Assembly (NCBI RefSeq): GCF_050003625.1
Contig: NC_134399.1
Coordinates: forward strand, 146,934,473-146,998,472
DNA: 64,000 nt
Source: Haematobia irritans
Taxonomy: Eukaryota > Arthropoda > Insecta > Diptera > Muscidae
Reading direction: 5' to 3'
The notes beneath the pieces were generated by a model. That model was not told the origin of the DNA and did no database searches. It was given only the letters and a program-made list of their open reading frames with translations. Of this stretch, positions 44,066 to 55,698 are shown one piece after another (positions within the stretch are counted from its first letter, which is position 1; each line of letters starts with the position of its first letter). A program made the translations under genes and the position numbers.

Positions 44066-44915
44066 TAGATTACTTTTGTCTCAAGTTTCGACATTAATAG
44101 TAATGTTTTGCATTCCTTTAGAATGCGATCGAGATAGTGTTCGTGTGGAAGAATTACGTGATTTTTCGACTAAAACACTATTGAAATACAAGCAAATCGT
44201 ATTTGTGACTATGGCTTTTACAATATCGAGATTTTCTTCCCGCATGAACTAGTCTGTTTTGCCGAATTTGTAAATGACTATTAGCAAATAAGTTTGTTAA
44301 AGACTTTCTCAAAATATTAAAATATTTTGACAAAACTATTGTATCATATATCTGATATCGGCTCAAAACTGTCTACACAAAAGGTACTAAATCATTCGCG
44401 GGGGTACTACGGTACTGACCAGAGTGAAAAAGTATTGAAAAAAGTACTATAGTACTGCATTTTCCATCCCTGGTGCAAAATACCTTGGCGTTATTCTGGA
44501 CAGGAAGCTGAACTTTAAGCTTAATATTGAAGAAAGAGCGAGAAAAGCCACAATAGCTTTGTACTCGTGCAAAAAGGTAATAGAAAACAAGTGGGGACTA
44601 AAACCGAAAATTGTGTATTGGCTATACTCGGCAGTGGTTACACCTATAATGCTATATGGTGTTGTAGTCTGGTGGCCGGCACTTCAGCAACCGACAGGCT
44701 TAGAAAAGTTCAGCGTATGGCGTGCTTGTGTATCTCAGGCGCATTCAGTAAGACTGGAACAGATTCCCTTAATGTCATGCTGAATCTATTGCCTTTAGAC
44801 ATTTTGGCCAAACAGTCAGCTGCAACAACGGCTGTGCGGTTGCGCGAGCTATCGCTGTGGTCGGAAAAAATGTACGGTCACAGTTCGGTCCTCAAAATAA
44901 TGGCAGATGTACCTA

Positions 44916-44978
44916 GGTTAGGTTAGGTTAGGTGGCAGCCCGATGTATCAGGCTCACTTAGACTATTCAGTCCATTGT
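44916..44978 (-). mobile_element. 5'-truncated SINE insertion in the LINE
   Basis: Only the tail and the adjacent body (GGTTAGGTTAGGTTAGGTGG to ATTCAGTCCATTGT) are present. A 10-bp target duplication GATGTACCTA lies at 44906-44915 and 44979-44988, so truncation happened at insertion. Confidence 0.85.
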
Positions 44979-45798
44979 GATGTACCTAACGTATTTAGTG
45001 GATTACACCCTGGCGAAACCACTTTTCAACAAAAAGTTTGAAACTCTAATTCCCAACAGTGAGACGTGGTGTACACAGACCCCGGGGAATAAAAGATATA
45101 TCGATTTCTACACTGATGGCTCCAAATTGGATGGACAAGTGGGTTTCGGAGTATATTCTAAAGATCTGGAACTTCGAATAGCGAAAATATTACCTAATCA
45201 CTGTAGTGTTTTTCAGGCTGAAATATTAGCAATAAGAGAGGTGGCGAATTGGCTGAGAAGTAATGTTCCAAAAAATGTTGGCATTAATATATACTCAGAC
45301 AGTCAACCTGCAATAAAATCCTTGGACTTTGTGTTCCTTAACTCGAAAACGGCCATCGACTGCCGCAAATCTATCAACGAGATGGCTAAGCAGTACAGTA
45401 TACCGGGGAACTGCGAAGCAGATGAGTTAGCAAGGCTAGGAACTACCTTACATATTCCAGGGGCACTAGAATCTTTTGGTATGTCTTTGGCTACCTGCAA
45501 GCTCTTACTGCGTGAGAAGGCTGTCATGATGGCAAATGTTCGATGGGAGAATTGCAAGGGTTGTAACGACACCAAGCAAATATGGCCCCATTTAAACTTG
45601 GACCGCACACTAGATATGCTAGTGTTCTTAAGACGTCAGATATCACTTCTGATATCTGCTATAACGGGTCGCTGCCTGATAGGCGAATTTGCAAAAACTA
45701 TTGGTGCGAAGTATAATTACTACTATATGAGCTGTCATGATGCGGAGGAAAAAGGAATCAATTAAACACCTCTTGTGTGAGTGTCCTGCATTTTGTGT

Positions 45799-46114
45799 AG
45801 GTTAGGTTAGGTTAGGTGGCAGCCCGGTGTATCGGGCTCACTTAGACTATTCAATACATTGTGATTGGTGAACTTCTCTCTTATCACTGAGTGCTGCCCG
45901 ATTCTATGTTAAGCTCAATGACAAGGGACCTCCTTTTTATAGCCGAGTACGAACGGCTTTCCACATTGCAGTGAAAACACTTAGAGAAGTTTTTGAAACC
46001 CTCAGAAATGTCACCAGCATTACTGAGGTGGGATAATCCACCGCTGAAAAACTTTTTGGTGTTCGGTCGAAGCAGGAATCGAACCCACGACCTTGTGTAT
46101 GCAAGGCAAGCATG
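45799..46114 (-). mobile_element. SINE copy 3, head-to-head with another
   Basis: Tail (GGTTA)n at 45799-45815, body and B box as in copy 1, stopping in the head at GCAAGGCAAGCATG, where an inverted SINE head begins. Confidence 0.8.
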
Positions 46115-46117
46115 GGA

Positions 46118-46368
46118 GCCACCGTGGTGCAATTGTTAGCATGCCCGCGTAAACGAATTTTAGGGGCATATAGCTTTAACGTTAACTTAAGCAGTCTGTT
46201 AATGTTTTTGGAACAATCTGGTTGGTTCAACAAAAGAAAATAATAGTGAAGGTTCAGTGGTTAAAACTAGAAGTGCCCATATGTAATAGGTACTTTTAGT
46301 TAAATGTGGTATCACAATGGACTGAATAGTCTAAGTGAACCTGAAACTTAATCTGACCTAACCTAAAC
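46118..46368 (+). mobile_element. SINE copy 4, inverted and internally replaced
   Basis: Head CCGTGGTGCAATTGTTAGC at 46124-46143 with the A box, then unrelated sequence (46146-46300), then the plus-sense tail end TATCACAATGGACTGAATAG ... ATCTGACCTAACCTAAAC. The B box and most of the body are missing. Confidence 0.65.
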
Positions 46369-47460
46369 TATCGGACCATTTGGGGTCTTGGGCTTTTAGA
46401 AACCGTGGTATTTATTCGGTTTGTGTGAAATTGTAAATCTAGAGGTATGTTGAAAATGGTGTGTATCGGTCCATGTTTTGCTATAGCCCCCATATAAACC
46501 GATCTCCCGATTTTACTTCTTTGGCTTCTAGAAACCGTAGTTTATATCTGAAATTGGACATCTAGAGGTATTTTAGGACCACAAAATAAGTGTGTCGAAA
46601 ATGGTATGTAAATGGTGTCTATTCGATCGGAAATTTAGAGGTATTTTACGACCACAAATAGGTGTGTCGAAAATTATGGATATAGGTCAATGTTTCGGTA
46701 TAGCCCTCATATAGCCCGATATCCCGATTTGACTTATTGGGCTTCTAAACACCGATTTACCTAAAATTAAAAAGCTAGAGTTATTTTGTGTCCATAAAAA
46801 GGTGGACGGAATATGATGTATATCGGGCCAAGGTTTAGTTTAGCCTCCATATAGTCCTTTCTCCCGATTTGACTTCTTGAGCTTCTAGACATCCCAACTT
46901 TTATCCGATCTGCCTGAAATTCAAAATCGAGAAGTATCTTGGGTTCACTAATAAGTGTGCCGAATATGGTGTGTATCGGTTCACGGTTTAGTATACCCAT
47001 ATAGCCCGATTTGACTTCTTGGGGTTGTAGACACCGCAATTTTTATTCGATTTACCTGAAATTCAAAATCTGGAGATATTTTGGGTCTATGCATAAGTAC
47101 GCCGAATATGGTGTGTATCGGTTCATGTTTTCGTATTTACGTCATATAGACCGATATCCAGATTTGACCTCTTAGGTGTGTAGACATCCCACTTAGCTTG
47201 AAATTCAAAATCAAGAGGTATTTTGGGTCCATACATAAGTAAGCCGAATATGGGATATATCGATCGATTTTGATTTACCCCACATATAGACCGACCTCCC
47301 GATTTGACTTCCAGACACCGAAATTCTTATCCGATTTTTCGGAAATTCAAAATTTTGATGTATTTTTGGTCTGTAAATAGGTGTAGCGAGTATGGTGTGG
47401 AACAGTCCATGTTTTGGTATAACTGCCATGTGTTAAGTCTCCCGACTTCTAGGTTGGTAT
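46369..47460 (+). mobile_element. Family C element, copy C2 (unit array, ends missing)
   Basis: About seven diverged units with CCATGTTTTGCTATAGCCCC, CATATAAACCGATCTCCCG and TCTAGAGGTATTTT in reverse sense relative to C1. No (GTCY)n, core or hairpin end is seen, so only the internal array survives. Minus-strand open frames at 46767-47039 and 47211-47429 show the family's VYMG/PIYIIF-like residues and are not genes. Confidence 0.65.
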
Positions 47461-47939
47461 ATATGTTTGCTTGCCAGAGTATCTGTCATCAAATCCACCT
47501 GAAAATCTATATATGTATTTTCAAGTAACTTGACGGAGAGTTTTCCACACCGCAAAAAAGTAAACTGTTTAATAGGAAGAATGAACTATCTCTTGCGAAA
47601 TACTCCAAATTTTGAGATTCTGACACTACTACACTACAACACACTATACCCTTGGCTACGTAGCTGTTATTTTTATCAACAAACAAATATCGCTATAGCC
47701 ATCAACACATAAGCAATGCGTACAGTCAAGCAGTCATATTTATAGAGCATAGTTTTGGGCGCCCACGATTCGATGTTAGTTGGTCACTTTCTTATACAAC
47801 TTTTCGAAACGGAAATAATGTAGTTTTATATATGTTGCAAAAATGAACAAAATTTATTGTTTTTATTGCAAAAATAAAAATTTTATAACAATTCTTTTGG
47901 TGGTTGGAAAGCTCTAACAAAAGAACAACGTTTTCGACA
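47461..47939. other. Apparently unique intergenic sequence
   Basis: Nothing recognised in about 480 bases. Confidence 0.5.
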
Positions 47940-48240
47940 CACGTTTGTTAAAATTTGCATAGCTGAAGCTTAAAGACAGTATTGCAGCTGTGAATATACA
48001 AATATTTCGGTCTTAAAACATGGACATTCGCAATAATAGCTTAAAAAGGAGCTTCCTTTCTTCGTTTCTACCGCCAAATGGCCACTAAAATCTCCGGATT
48101 CTAATCCGTTGTACTTTTGACTATAAGGCATTTTGAGTGTCGAACATTTAAAGACACCGCTACGCTGGGAATGGAAAGCCAAATACCGCAGAGCTACTTT
48201 CGTGCAGCGTGCGAAGGCTTTCTCGTGTGTTTTAACACAT
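47940..48240 (+). pseudogene. Tc1/mariner-type transposase relic (C-terminal part)
   Basis: In one frame AKWPLKSPDSNPLYF then GILSVEHLKTPLRWEW, matching the WPxKSPDLNPLDF...W block with the last catalytic residue of IS630-Tc1-mariner transposases. A shift to another frame gives YFRAACEGFLV, like the family's (L)RAACDAF end. The catalytic aspartate position reads Tyr and two stops interrupt. No terminal repeats found. Confidence 0.5.
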
Positions 48241-48250
48241 TCTTACAAAT

Positions 48251-49799
48251 AACAAGTATATACGGTCGTAAGTTCGGCCAGGCCGAATCTTATGTACCCT
48301 CCACCATGGATTGCGTAGAAACTTATACGAAAGACTGTCATCCACAATCGAATTAATTGAGTTGTGGTATCTTAAAACTTCTTAACATCGTTTTCTAAAT
48401 TGTGAGTTAGTCCATACGTGGTATATATTAGACAAAAAAGGTATTTTAGGAAAGTCTACAAATAATTCCGAATCGAAGTGGACTGTTGCACGGTACGTAG
48501 AGAGCCAGAATTGAAATTTGTGGTTATATACAATTATGAACTTGATATGGACCAATTTTTGTGTGATTGGGGATCGATTTATATGAGGGCTATATATAAC
48601 TATAGACCAATATGGACCTAGTTATGGCATGGTTGTTAATGGCCATATACTAGCAGAATGTACCAAATTTCAACTGACTCGGATGAAATTTCCTCCTCCA
48701 AGAGGCTCCAAAACCAAACCTCGCTATCGGTTTATATGGGGGCTATATATGATTATGGACTGATATGGACCACTTTTGGCATGGTTGTTAAATATCATGT
48801 ACTAACATCACGTACCAAATTTCAACCGAATCGGATGAATTTTGCTCTTCCAAGGGGCTCCGGAGGTCAAATCTGTGGATCGGTTTATATGGGGGCTATA
48901 TATAATTATGGACCGATTTCGACCAATTTTTGCATGGGTGTTTGAGGCCATATATCAACACCACGTACCAAATTTCAACCGAATCGGTTGAATTTTGCTC
49001 TTCCACGAGGCTCCGGAGGTCAAATTTGGGGATCGGTTTATATGGGGGCTATATATAATTATGGACCGATGTGGACCAATTTTTGCATGATTGTTATAGA
49101 CCATATACTAACACCATGTACTAAATTTCAGCCGGATCGGATGAAATTTACTTTTCTTAGAGGCTCCGCGGGCCAAATCTGGGAATCGGTTTATATGGGT
49201 GCTATATATAATTATTGACCTATGTGGACCAATTTTTGCATGGTTGTTAGAGACCATATACCAACACCATGTACCAAATTTCAGCCGGATCGGATGAAAT
49301 TTGCTTCTCTTATAGGCTCGGCAAGCCAAATCGGGGGATCGGTTTATATGGGGGCTATATATAATTATAGACCGATGTGGACCAATTTTTGTGTGGTTGT
49401 TAGAGACCATATACCAACACCATGTACAAAATTTCAGCCGGATCGGATGAAATTTGCTTCTCTTAGAGGATCGGCAAGCCAAATTTGGGGGTCCGTTTAT
49501 ATGGGGGCTATACGTAAAAATTGACGAATATGGCCCATTTGCAATACCATCCGACCTACATCAATAACAACTACTTGTGCCAAGTTTCAAGTCCATAGCT
49601 TGTTTCGTTCGGAAGTTAGCGTGAATTCAACAGACGGACGGACGGACGGACGGACGGACGAACATGCTCAGATCGACTCAGAATTTCACCACGACCCAGA
49701 ATATATATACTTTATGGGGTCTTAGGGCAATATTTCGATGTGTTACAAACGGAATGACAAAGTTAATATACCCCCATCCTATGGTGGAGGGTATAAAAA
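48251..49799 (-). mobile_element. Family A composite element, copy A6
   Basis: 3' end on the left with AACAAGTATATACGGTCG and hairpin TTCGGCCAGGCCGAA, spacer, no 29-bp array, about seven 153-bp units (48540-49520), AAGTTTCAAGTCCATAGC, (GACG)n at 49633-49660, core ACCCAGAATATATATACTTT and ATGGTGGAGGGTATAAAAA. Its 5' third has been duplicated in tandem (next entry). Confidence 0.8.
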
Positions 49800-50655
49800 C
49801 AGATTCGCAAATTCGATGTTATATCCGACATGTTGCTGTTGAACAATAAAATTAAAAACAAATATATACAAATATATATATACTAACACCATGTACTAAA
49901 TTTCAGCCGGATCGGATGAAATTTACTTTTCTTAGAGGCTCCGCGGGCCAAATCTGGGAATCGGTTTATATGGGTGCTATATATAATTATTGACCTATGT
50001 GGACCAATTTTTGCATGGTTGTTAGAGACCATATACCAACACCATGTACCAAATTTCAGCCGGATCGGATGAAATTTGCTTCTCTTATAGGCTCGGCAAG
50101 CCAAATCGGGGGATCGGTTTATATGGGGGCTATATATAATTATAGACCGAAGTGGACCAATTTTTGTGTGGTTGTTAGAGACCATATACCAACACCATGT
50201 ACAAAATTTCAGCCGGATCGGATGAAATTTGCTTCTCTTAGAGGATCGGCAAGCCAAATTTGGGGGTCCGTTTATATGGGGGCTATACGTAAAAATTGAC
50301 GAATATGGCCCATTTGCAATACCATCCGACCTACATCAATAACAACTACTTGTGCCAAGTTTCAAGTCCATAGCTTGTTTCGTTCGGAAGTTAGCGTGAA
50401 TTCAACAGACGGACGGACGGACGGACGGACGGACGAACATGCTCAGATCGACTATGAATTTCACCACGACCCAGAATATATATACTTTATGGGGTCTTAG
50501 GGCAATATTTCGATGTGTTACAAACGGAATGACAAAGTTAATATACCCCCATCCTATGGTGGAGGGTATAAAAACAGATTCGCAAATTCGATGTTATATC
50601 CGACATGTTGCTGTTGAACAATAAAATTAAAAACAAATATATACGGCCGTAAGTT
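49106..50655. repeat. 775-bp tandem duplication of the A6 5' part
   Basis: 49106-49880 is repeated at 49881-50655 with only a few differences seen, for example GACCGATGTGG versus GACCGAAGTGG and CGACTCAGAA versus CGACTATGAA. The unit includes four 153-bp units, (GACG)n, core, end, and 80 bp of flank. The junction AATATATATATACTAACACC lies in short TA microhomology. Confidence 0.9.
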
Positions 50656-51245
50656 CGGCCAGGCCGAATCTTATGTAACGTAGAAAGTTCTTTTGAGACT
50701 GACATCCGCAATCGCATTACTTGGGATGTGGTAACACTCCAGAATTCAAATTTGAGGGTCAATGTATATAAGCCGATATAAATTAATTTTTGGATGAATC
50801 GTAGAAAGCCTATACTAACATATAAAATTTCAACCGCCACAAATGAATTTTGCTCCTCCAGGAAGCCCCGGAAATCAAATCTGTCGGTTTATATTAAGGC
50901 AAAATATAATTATGAAGTGATATGTACAAAGTTTTGCATGGTTATTAGAGGCCATATACTAACTCCAAGTACCAAATTTCAATCGGATCGGATGAAATTT
51001 GCACTTTCGGAAATCAAATTCGGGAATTAGTTTTTATGGAGGCTATATATAATTAGGAACCAATATACATCAAGTTTTCATGATGAGTAGAAAGCATATA
51101 CCGAAATCACCAACTTTCAACAGCATCGGATGAAATTTGCATCTCCAAGAGGCTCCGCAAGCCAAATCTGGGGATCGGTTTATATGGGGGCTCTATGTAA
51201 TAGGTCTATATCGGACCAATTTTCGCATGCTTGTTAAAAGCCATA
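50632..51245 (-). mobile_element. Family A element, copy A7 (3' part only)
   Basis: Hairpin TTCGGCCAGGCCGAA after ATACGGCCGTAAG, a shortened spacer, then three to four diverged 153-bp units ending abruptly at TTGTTAAAAGCCATAG. It lacks (GTCY)n and the 5' end. Confidence 0.7.
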
Positions 51246-52345
51246 GAATTACAAATACTACCGGGGATGAAATTTTTATTATTATTCCTTACTTTTTTTA
51301 TTAATTATATGTACTTTTTTCGAAATTTAATTGTCCAGAATTTAAATTTTCATATAAAGCGGTATTATTGTTGTCTTAAAAAACTGAATCGAAAGTGGAC
51401 AAAATCGATGACGGATACCGAACAATTTCCAAATATTTTTCGTGGGATTCCTTTACGAATTCTACAACAGCAAAAATTTCCATCCTTTCGTAACTAAGCA
51501 CCTCTAATAAGGCCCTAAAAAAAATTGATAAACATTTAAACTATCACAAAAATCGTACAATGTGCGTTGAAGTGTATCAGTGAGTGAGTGTGTTGGACTG
51601 GGTGAGTTCAAAGAATGTTTCAACAAAATATGTGCCTGTGACAGGCAGTAGTCAACCAAAAGAACCAGCCAGAGTCAGTACCAATCAACAGACCAGCATA
51701 GAGCAGTAATATAAAGTCATGTGTCCTTTATGAATGGTCGGTATAGGACAGAGCCAACAGCAGCTGCTGCTGTTGTTGCTGTTGCCGTAGTTGTAAATGT
51801 TGTTTCTGATATTTCACTGTGGTGAATAACAAAAGACAAGTTAGAGAATTCCCCCAAAAGCGGGATCACTGAACTTTTATGAATGACCACACAAATAGTT
51901 TGTATGTCGTTTGGTTTTCCGACTTAAGGTTTATTAGTCAATCTCTACACAGTTGTGAATAAATCTGAAAATTTTACTTTGTGAATGTGTGTGTGTGTGT
52001 GTGGATGCACGCTCTCAGCAAGAATGAGCGCTTTATGAATCAACACATAACAAAAACTTAATTAAAATGATAAATATCAACATTATTTACGTTTTGTGTT
52101 GTATAAAAAAATACTAATTAATAATAAAATGTATCATATGACTGGGACATCTTGGATTTTGAGCTAGAGTAAAGAGTAAAGTTAATAAAGCTACCGATGT
52201 AACGATGTGCCAGAAACCCATATTTTTATCGGAGGTAAAAACTGGGTTTGCGGACATAGAATCCTATAGTAGAAGAGATTTGTATTAATCTAGGTATCGG
52301 TTTACCAGTAAGAAGTTTTTATGTGAAATTTTTTTATGAAAAATA
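51246..52345. other. Apparently unique intergenic sequence
   Basis: Contains a small CAGCAG/CTGCTG inverted trinucleotide region at about 51757-51785 and (GT)n at 51988-52003. No coding region or repeat family recognised. Confidence 0.5.
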
Positions 52346-52552
52346 AACAAGTAACATATATACGGCCGTAAGTTCGGCCAGGCCGAATCTTATGTATCCT
52401 CCGCTATGGATTGCGTAGAAAGTTAATAACTTAATAATACTTACGCACCGATATGAATTTTTGCGCGGTAAATAGAGAACCAGAATTGAAATATGAAATA
52501 AATATAGACCGATAGGGATCCAGTTTGGCATTTGGTTGTTAGCGGCCATATA

Positions 52553-53457
52553 CCAAAGGGTGGTTAAAATTTCAAGGGCCAATGTTGATTTTGAATAAAA
52601 CACAAACTATTTAGGAAATTATTGTAATTTTACTTTATTGTGATATATTGGTATTACTCAATTATGTATGGAACAATATATCGGCCAAATGGGTGCCGCG
52701 ACCTCGGTGGCACACCTTCATCCGATGGTCCAAATTTTCGATGACGCTGAGGCATAATGGGGGATCTATGCCGTTAATGTGCCGAATTATCTCATCCTTT
52801 AGCCCTTGAAATGTTGCTGGCTTATCGACGTACACCTTTTCTTTCAAATAACCCCAAAGAAAAAAGTCCAACGGTGTCAAATCACATGATCGTGGCGGCC
52901 AATTGACATGACCATTACGTGAGATAACACGGCCATTGAATTTGTTGCGCAAAAGGAGCCATTGTTTCGTTAGCTGTGTGGCAAGTGGCACCGTCCTGCT
53001 GAAACCACATATCGTCCCCAATTCGGGCCATAAAAAGTTCGTTATTATCTCACGATAGCGAACACCATTCACAGTAACTGCTTGACCGGCCTCAGTTTGG
53101 AAAAAATACGGCCCGATGATGCCGCCAGCCCATAAACCGCACCAAACAGTCACTCTTTGTGGGAACATTGGTTTTTAGACTATCACTCTTGGATTCTCAT
53201 TTGCCCAAATGTGGCAATTCTGTTTATTGACGAATCCGCTGAGGTGAAAATGTGCCTCATCACTGAAGATGATTTTCTTCGAAAATTGATCATCCACTGT
53301 TGCCATTTCTTGGAACCATTCTGCCCATTCACGACATCCATGGTTCAAATTGAGTAAGTCTGAAATAGAGAAATGTCAAATAAAATTCGGAAAAAAACTT
53401 GGCGTTTAGGTGTGGTTCACATTCAACATCGGTCCTTACAATTTAACCACCCTTTAG
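52553..53457 (-). mobile_element. Tc1/mariner element, DD41D-like, deleted copy
   Basis: Terminal inverted repeats CCAAAGGGTGGTTAAAATTT (left) and, read inward from the right, CTAAAGGGTGGTTAAATTG, extending imperfectly about 40 bp. TA flanks both sides (52551-52552, 53458-53459), the standard target of this superfamily. 905 bp, shorter than a full element. Confidence 0.85.
52640..53352 (-). pseudogene. DD41D-like (rosa-type) transposase, broken
   Basis: The N-terminal DNA-binding half is deleted. The catalytic core remains in several frames: IIFSDEAHFHLSGFVNKQN (first D), an in-frame stop before KPMFPQRVTVWCGLWAGGI, WFQQDGATCHTANETM (second D, in a shifted frame) and HVNWPPRSCDLTPLDFFLWG (third D). 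Counting between the second and third D gives 41 residues, the spacing that defines the DD41D (rosa) lineage. At least one stop and two frameshifts inactivate it. Confidence 0.8.
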
Positions 53458-54238
53458 TAGAATGTACCAAATTTCAACCGAATCGGATGAATTTTGCTCC
53501 AAGGAGGTCAAATCTGGGAATATGGTTAAGGACAGATATGGACTTACTTTTGTCTGGTGGTTAGTGTCTATATACTTACACAAAATACAATTTTTATCTG
53601 AAATTGATGAAATTTGCTCCTTCAAGAGGCTCCGGAGTTCAAATCTGGGGATCAGTTTAAATGGGGCTATATATAATTATGGACGGATATGGACCAATTT
53701 TTGCATGATTGCTAAATACCATATACTAACATTACATACCAAATTGCAAACGGATCGGATGAAATTTGTTTCTCTAAAATCTGGGGTTCGATTTATATGG
53801 GGGCTATACGTAAAAGTGGTCCAATATAGTCCATTTGCAATAACAACCGACCTACATCGATAACAACTACTTATGCCAAGTTTCAAGTCGATAGCTTGTT
53901 TCGTTCGGATGTTAGCGTGATTTCAACGGTCGGACGGACGGACGTGGCTAGATCGACTCAGAATTTCACCACGACCCAGAATATGTATACTTTTTGGAGT
54001 CTTAGAGCACTATTTTGATCAGCTGCAAATGGAATGACAAAGATAATATACCCCCCATCCGATGGTGGAGGGTATACAAATAATGAAATATTTTCTGCTT
54101 TAAGAAATCAGTACCTAATAATTAATATAACATAACATACATCCTTGCGAGCTACAATAGGATTAAGATTTCGAAACACAAAATCAGGAAATGAAAATAG
54201 GAGTTCAGTCACTATGCATATACACTGCAAAAAAAAAA

Positions 54239-55654
54239 AACAAGTATATACGGCCGTAAGTGCGGCCAGGCCGAATCTTATGTACCCTCCACCATGGATT
54301 GCATAGAAACTTGTACTAAAGTCTGTCATCCACACTCGAATTGCTCGGGTTGCGGTAACACTTGCCGATGACAAGGTATCTTAAAATTTCGTAACACGGT
54401 CTTCTCAATTATAAGTTACTCCATACGGGGTATATATATTAAACAAAAAAGGCCGTTTAGATACGTAAATAATTCAGTTTGACAAAAGTTTCTATAGAAA
54501 CAAATTTTAACAAAATTTTCTATAGAAAAAAAATTTTGACAAAACTTTCTATAGAAATAAAATTTTGACAAAATTTTTTATAGAAATAAAATTTTGACAA
54601 AATTTTCTATAGAAATAAAATTTCGACAACATTTTCTATAGCAATAAAATTTTGACAAAATTTTCTATAGAAATAAAATCTTCACAAAATTTGTATAGTA
54701 ATAACATTTTGACAAAATTTTCTATAGAAATAAAATTTTGACAAAATTTTCTATAGAAATAAAATTTTGACAAAAATTTCTATAGAAATAAAATTTTGAC
54801 AAAATTTTCTATAGAAAAAATTTTGACAAAATTTTCTATAGAAATAAAATTTTTACAAAATTTTCTATAGAAATAAAATTTTTACAAAATTTTTATAGAA
54901 ATAAAATTTTGACAAAATTTTCTATAGAAATAAAATTTTGACAAAATTTTCTATAGAAATAAAATTTTGACAAAATTTTCTATAGAAATAAAATTTTGAC
55001 AAAATTTTCTATAGACATAAAATTTTGACAAAATTTTCTATAGAAATAAAATTTTGACAAAATTTTCTATAGTAATAAAATTTTGACAATATTTTCTATA
55101 AAAATATAATTTTGGTAGATTATTTTGGGGATCGGCTCTATATAACTATTGACCGATATGGACCAATTTTGGCAAGGTTGTTAGCGGGCATATACCAATA
55201 TGGACCAATTAAGACAGGTATAACACCAGGTACCAAATTTCAACCGGATCGGGTGAATTTTGCTCTTCCAAGGGGCTCAGGGGGTCAAATCTGGGGATCG
55301 GTTTATATGGGGGTTATATATAATTATGGACCGATGTGAACCAATTTTTGCACAGTTGTTACAGACCATATACTTACACCATGTACCAAATTTCAGCCGG
55401 ATCGGATGGAATTTGCTTCTCTTAGAGGATCCGCAAGCCAAATCTGTGGATCGATTTATATGGGGGCTATATGTAATTATGGACCTATGTGGACCAGTTT
55501 TTGCATGTATGTTAAAGCTCATATACTAGCACCATGTACCAAATTTCAGACGGATCGGATGTGTTACAAACGGAATGACAAAGTTAATTCGATGTGTTAC
55601 AAACGGAATGACAAAGTTAATATACCCCCCATCCTATAGTGGAGGGTATAAAAA
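54239..55654 (-). mobile_element. Family A composite element, copy A9 (GTCY and core deleted)
   Basis: AACAAGTATATACGGCCG, hairpin with one change (TGCGGCCAGGCCGAA), TACCCTCCACCATGG, spacer, 29-bp array 54478-55110, about three 153-bp units. Then it jumps from CGGATCGGATGTG directly to GTTACAAACGGAATGAC, dropping (GTCY)n and most of the core. A 31-bp tandem duplication of the GATGTGTTACAAACGGAATG block follows. It ends TAGTGGAGGGTATAAAAAT. Confidence 0.8.
54478..55110 (-). repeat. 29-bp AT-rich array in A9
   Basis: About 21 well-conserved units in reverse orientation, left at TAATTTTGGTAGATTATTTTGGGGATCGG. Confidence 0.9.
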
Positions 55655-55698
55655 TATTGGAAATATTTAAATTTCATAAAATTTCGCAAATCTTCATT

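Larger units (their letters stand above)
41268..44472. mobile_element. Non-autonomous hAT element carrying a large 29-bp array
   Basis: Terminal inverted repeats CAGGGATGGAAAATACA (left) and, read inward from the right, CAGGGATGGAAAATGCA. A perfect 8-bp target duplication GTGCAAAA lies at 41260-41267 and 44473-44480, diagnostic of hAT transposition. It sits inside a LINE codon run, and removing it with one duplication copy restores the LINE frame (GECAK-YLGV). No transposase is present. About 1.9 kb is 29-bp array (41437-43376) and 43385-44065 is a nested MITE. Confidence 0.88.
41028..45797 (+). pseudogene. LINE copy with YADD reverse transcriptase and RNase H, multiply interrupted
   Basis: A 5'-truncated non-LTR retrotransposon (I/LOA-like group, from the C-terminal RNase H; exact clade uncertain). 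The reverse transcriptase starts in VVVYADDVALAVSG and runs to GIEVPFGECAK at 41267. It is interrupted by a hAT element and resumes KYLGVILDRKLNFKLNIEERARKATIALYSCK. WLYSAVV, MLYGVVVWWPAL and the thumb region follow, with a frameshift near 44695. A SINE fragment lies at 44916-44978. RNase H follows in a third frame: YIDFYTDGSKLDGQVGFGVY, VFQAEILAIREVANWL, NIYSDSQPAIKSL, GNCEADELARLG. The segment with the conserved WxPGH histidine motif is deleted between MAKQYS and IPGNCEAD. It ends in MSCHDAEEKG, before a zinc-knuckle-like CHDAEE...C region cut by another SINE. Not functional. Confidence 0.85.
52346..54079 (-). mobile_element. Family A composite element, copy A8, with nested DD41D mariner
   Basis: AACAAGTAACATATATACGG, hairpin TTCGGCCAGGCCGAA, TATCCTCCGCTATGG, then unit sequence split by the Tc1/mariner insertion at 52553-53457. 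The rest follows: units to 53860, AAGTTTCAAGTCGATAGC, short (GACG)n, core CCCAGAATATGTATAC and CGATGGTGGAGGGTATAC. Confidence 0.8.

Noticed and set aside
49108..50299. Repetitive protein-coding gene from long open frames in the 153-bp arrays
   Set aside because: Frames are open on both strands because the period is divisible by three; there is no consistent start, splice context or end. Kept only as a testable hypothesis in the findings.
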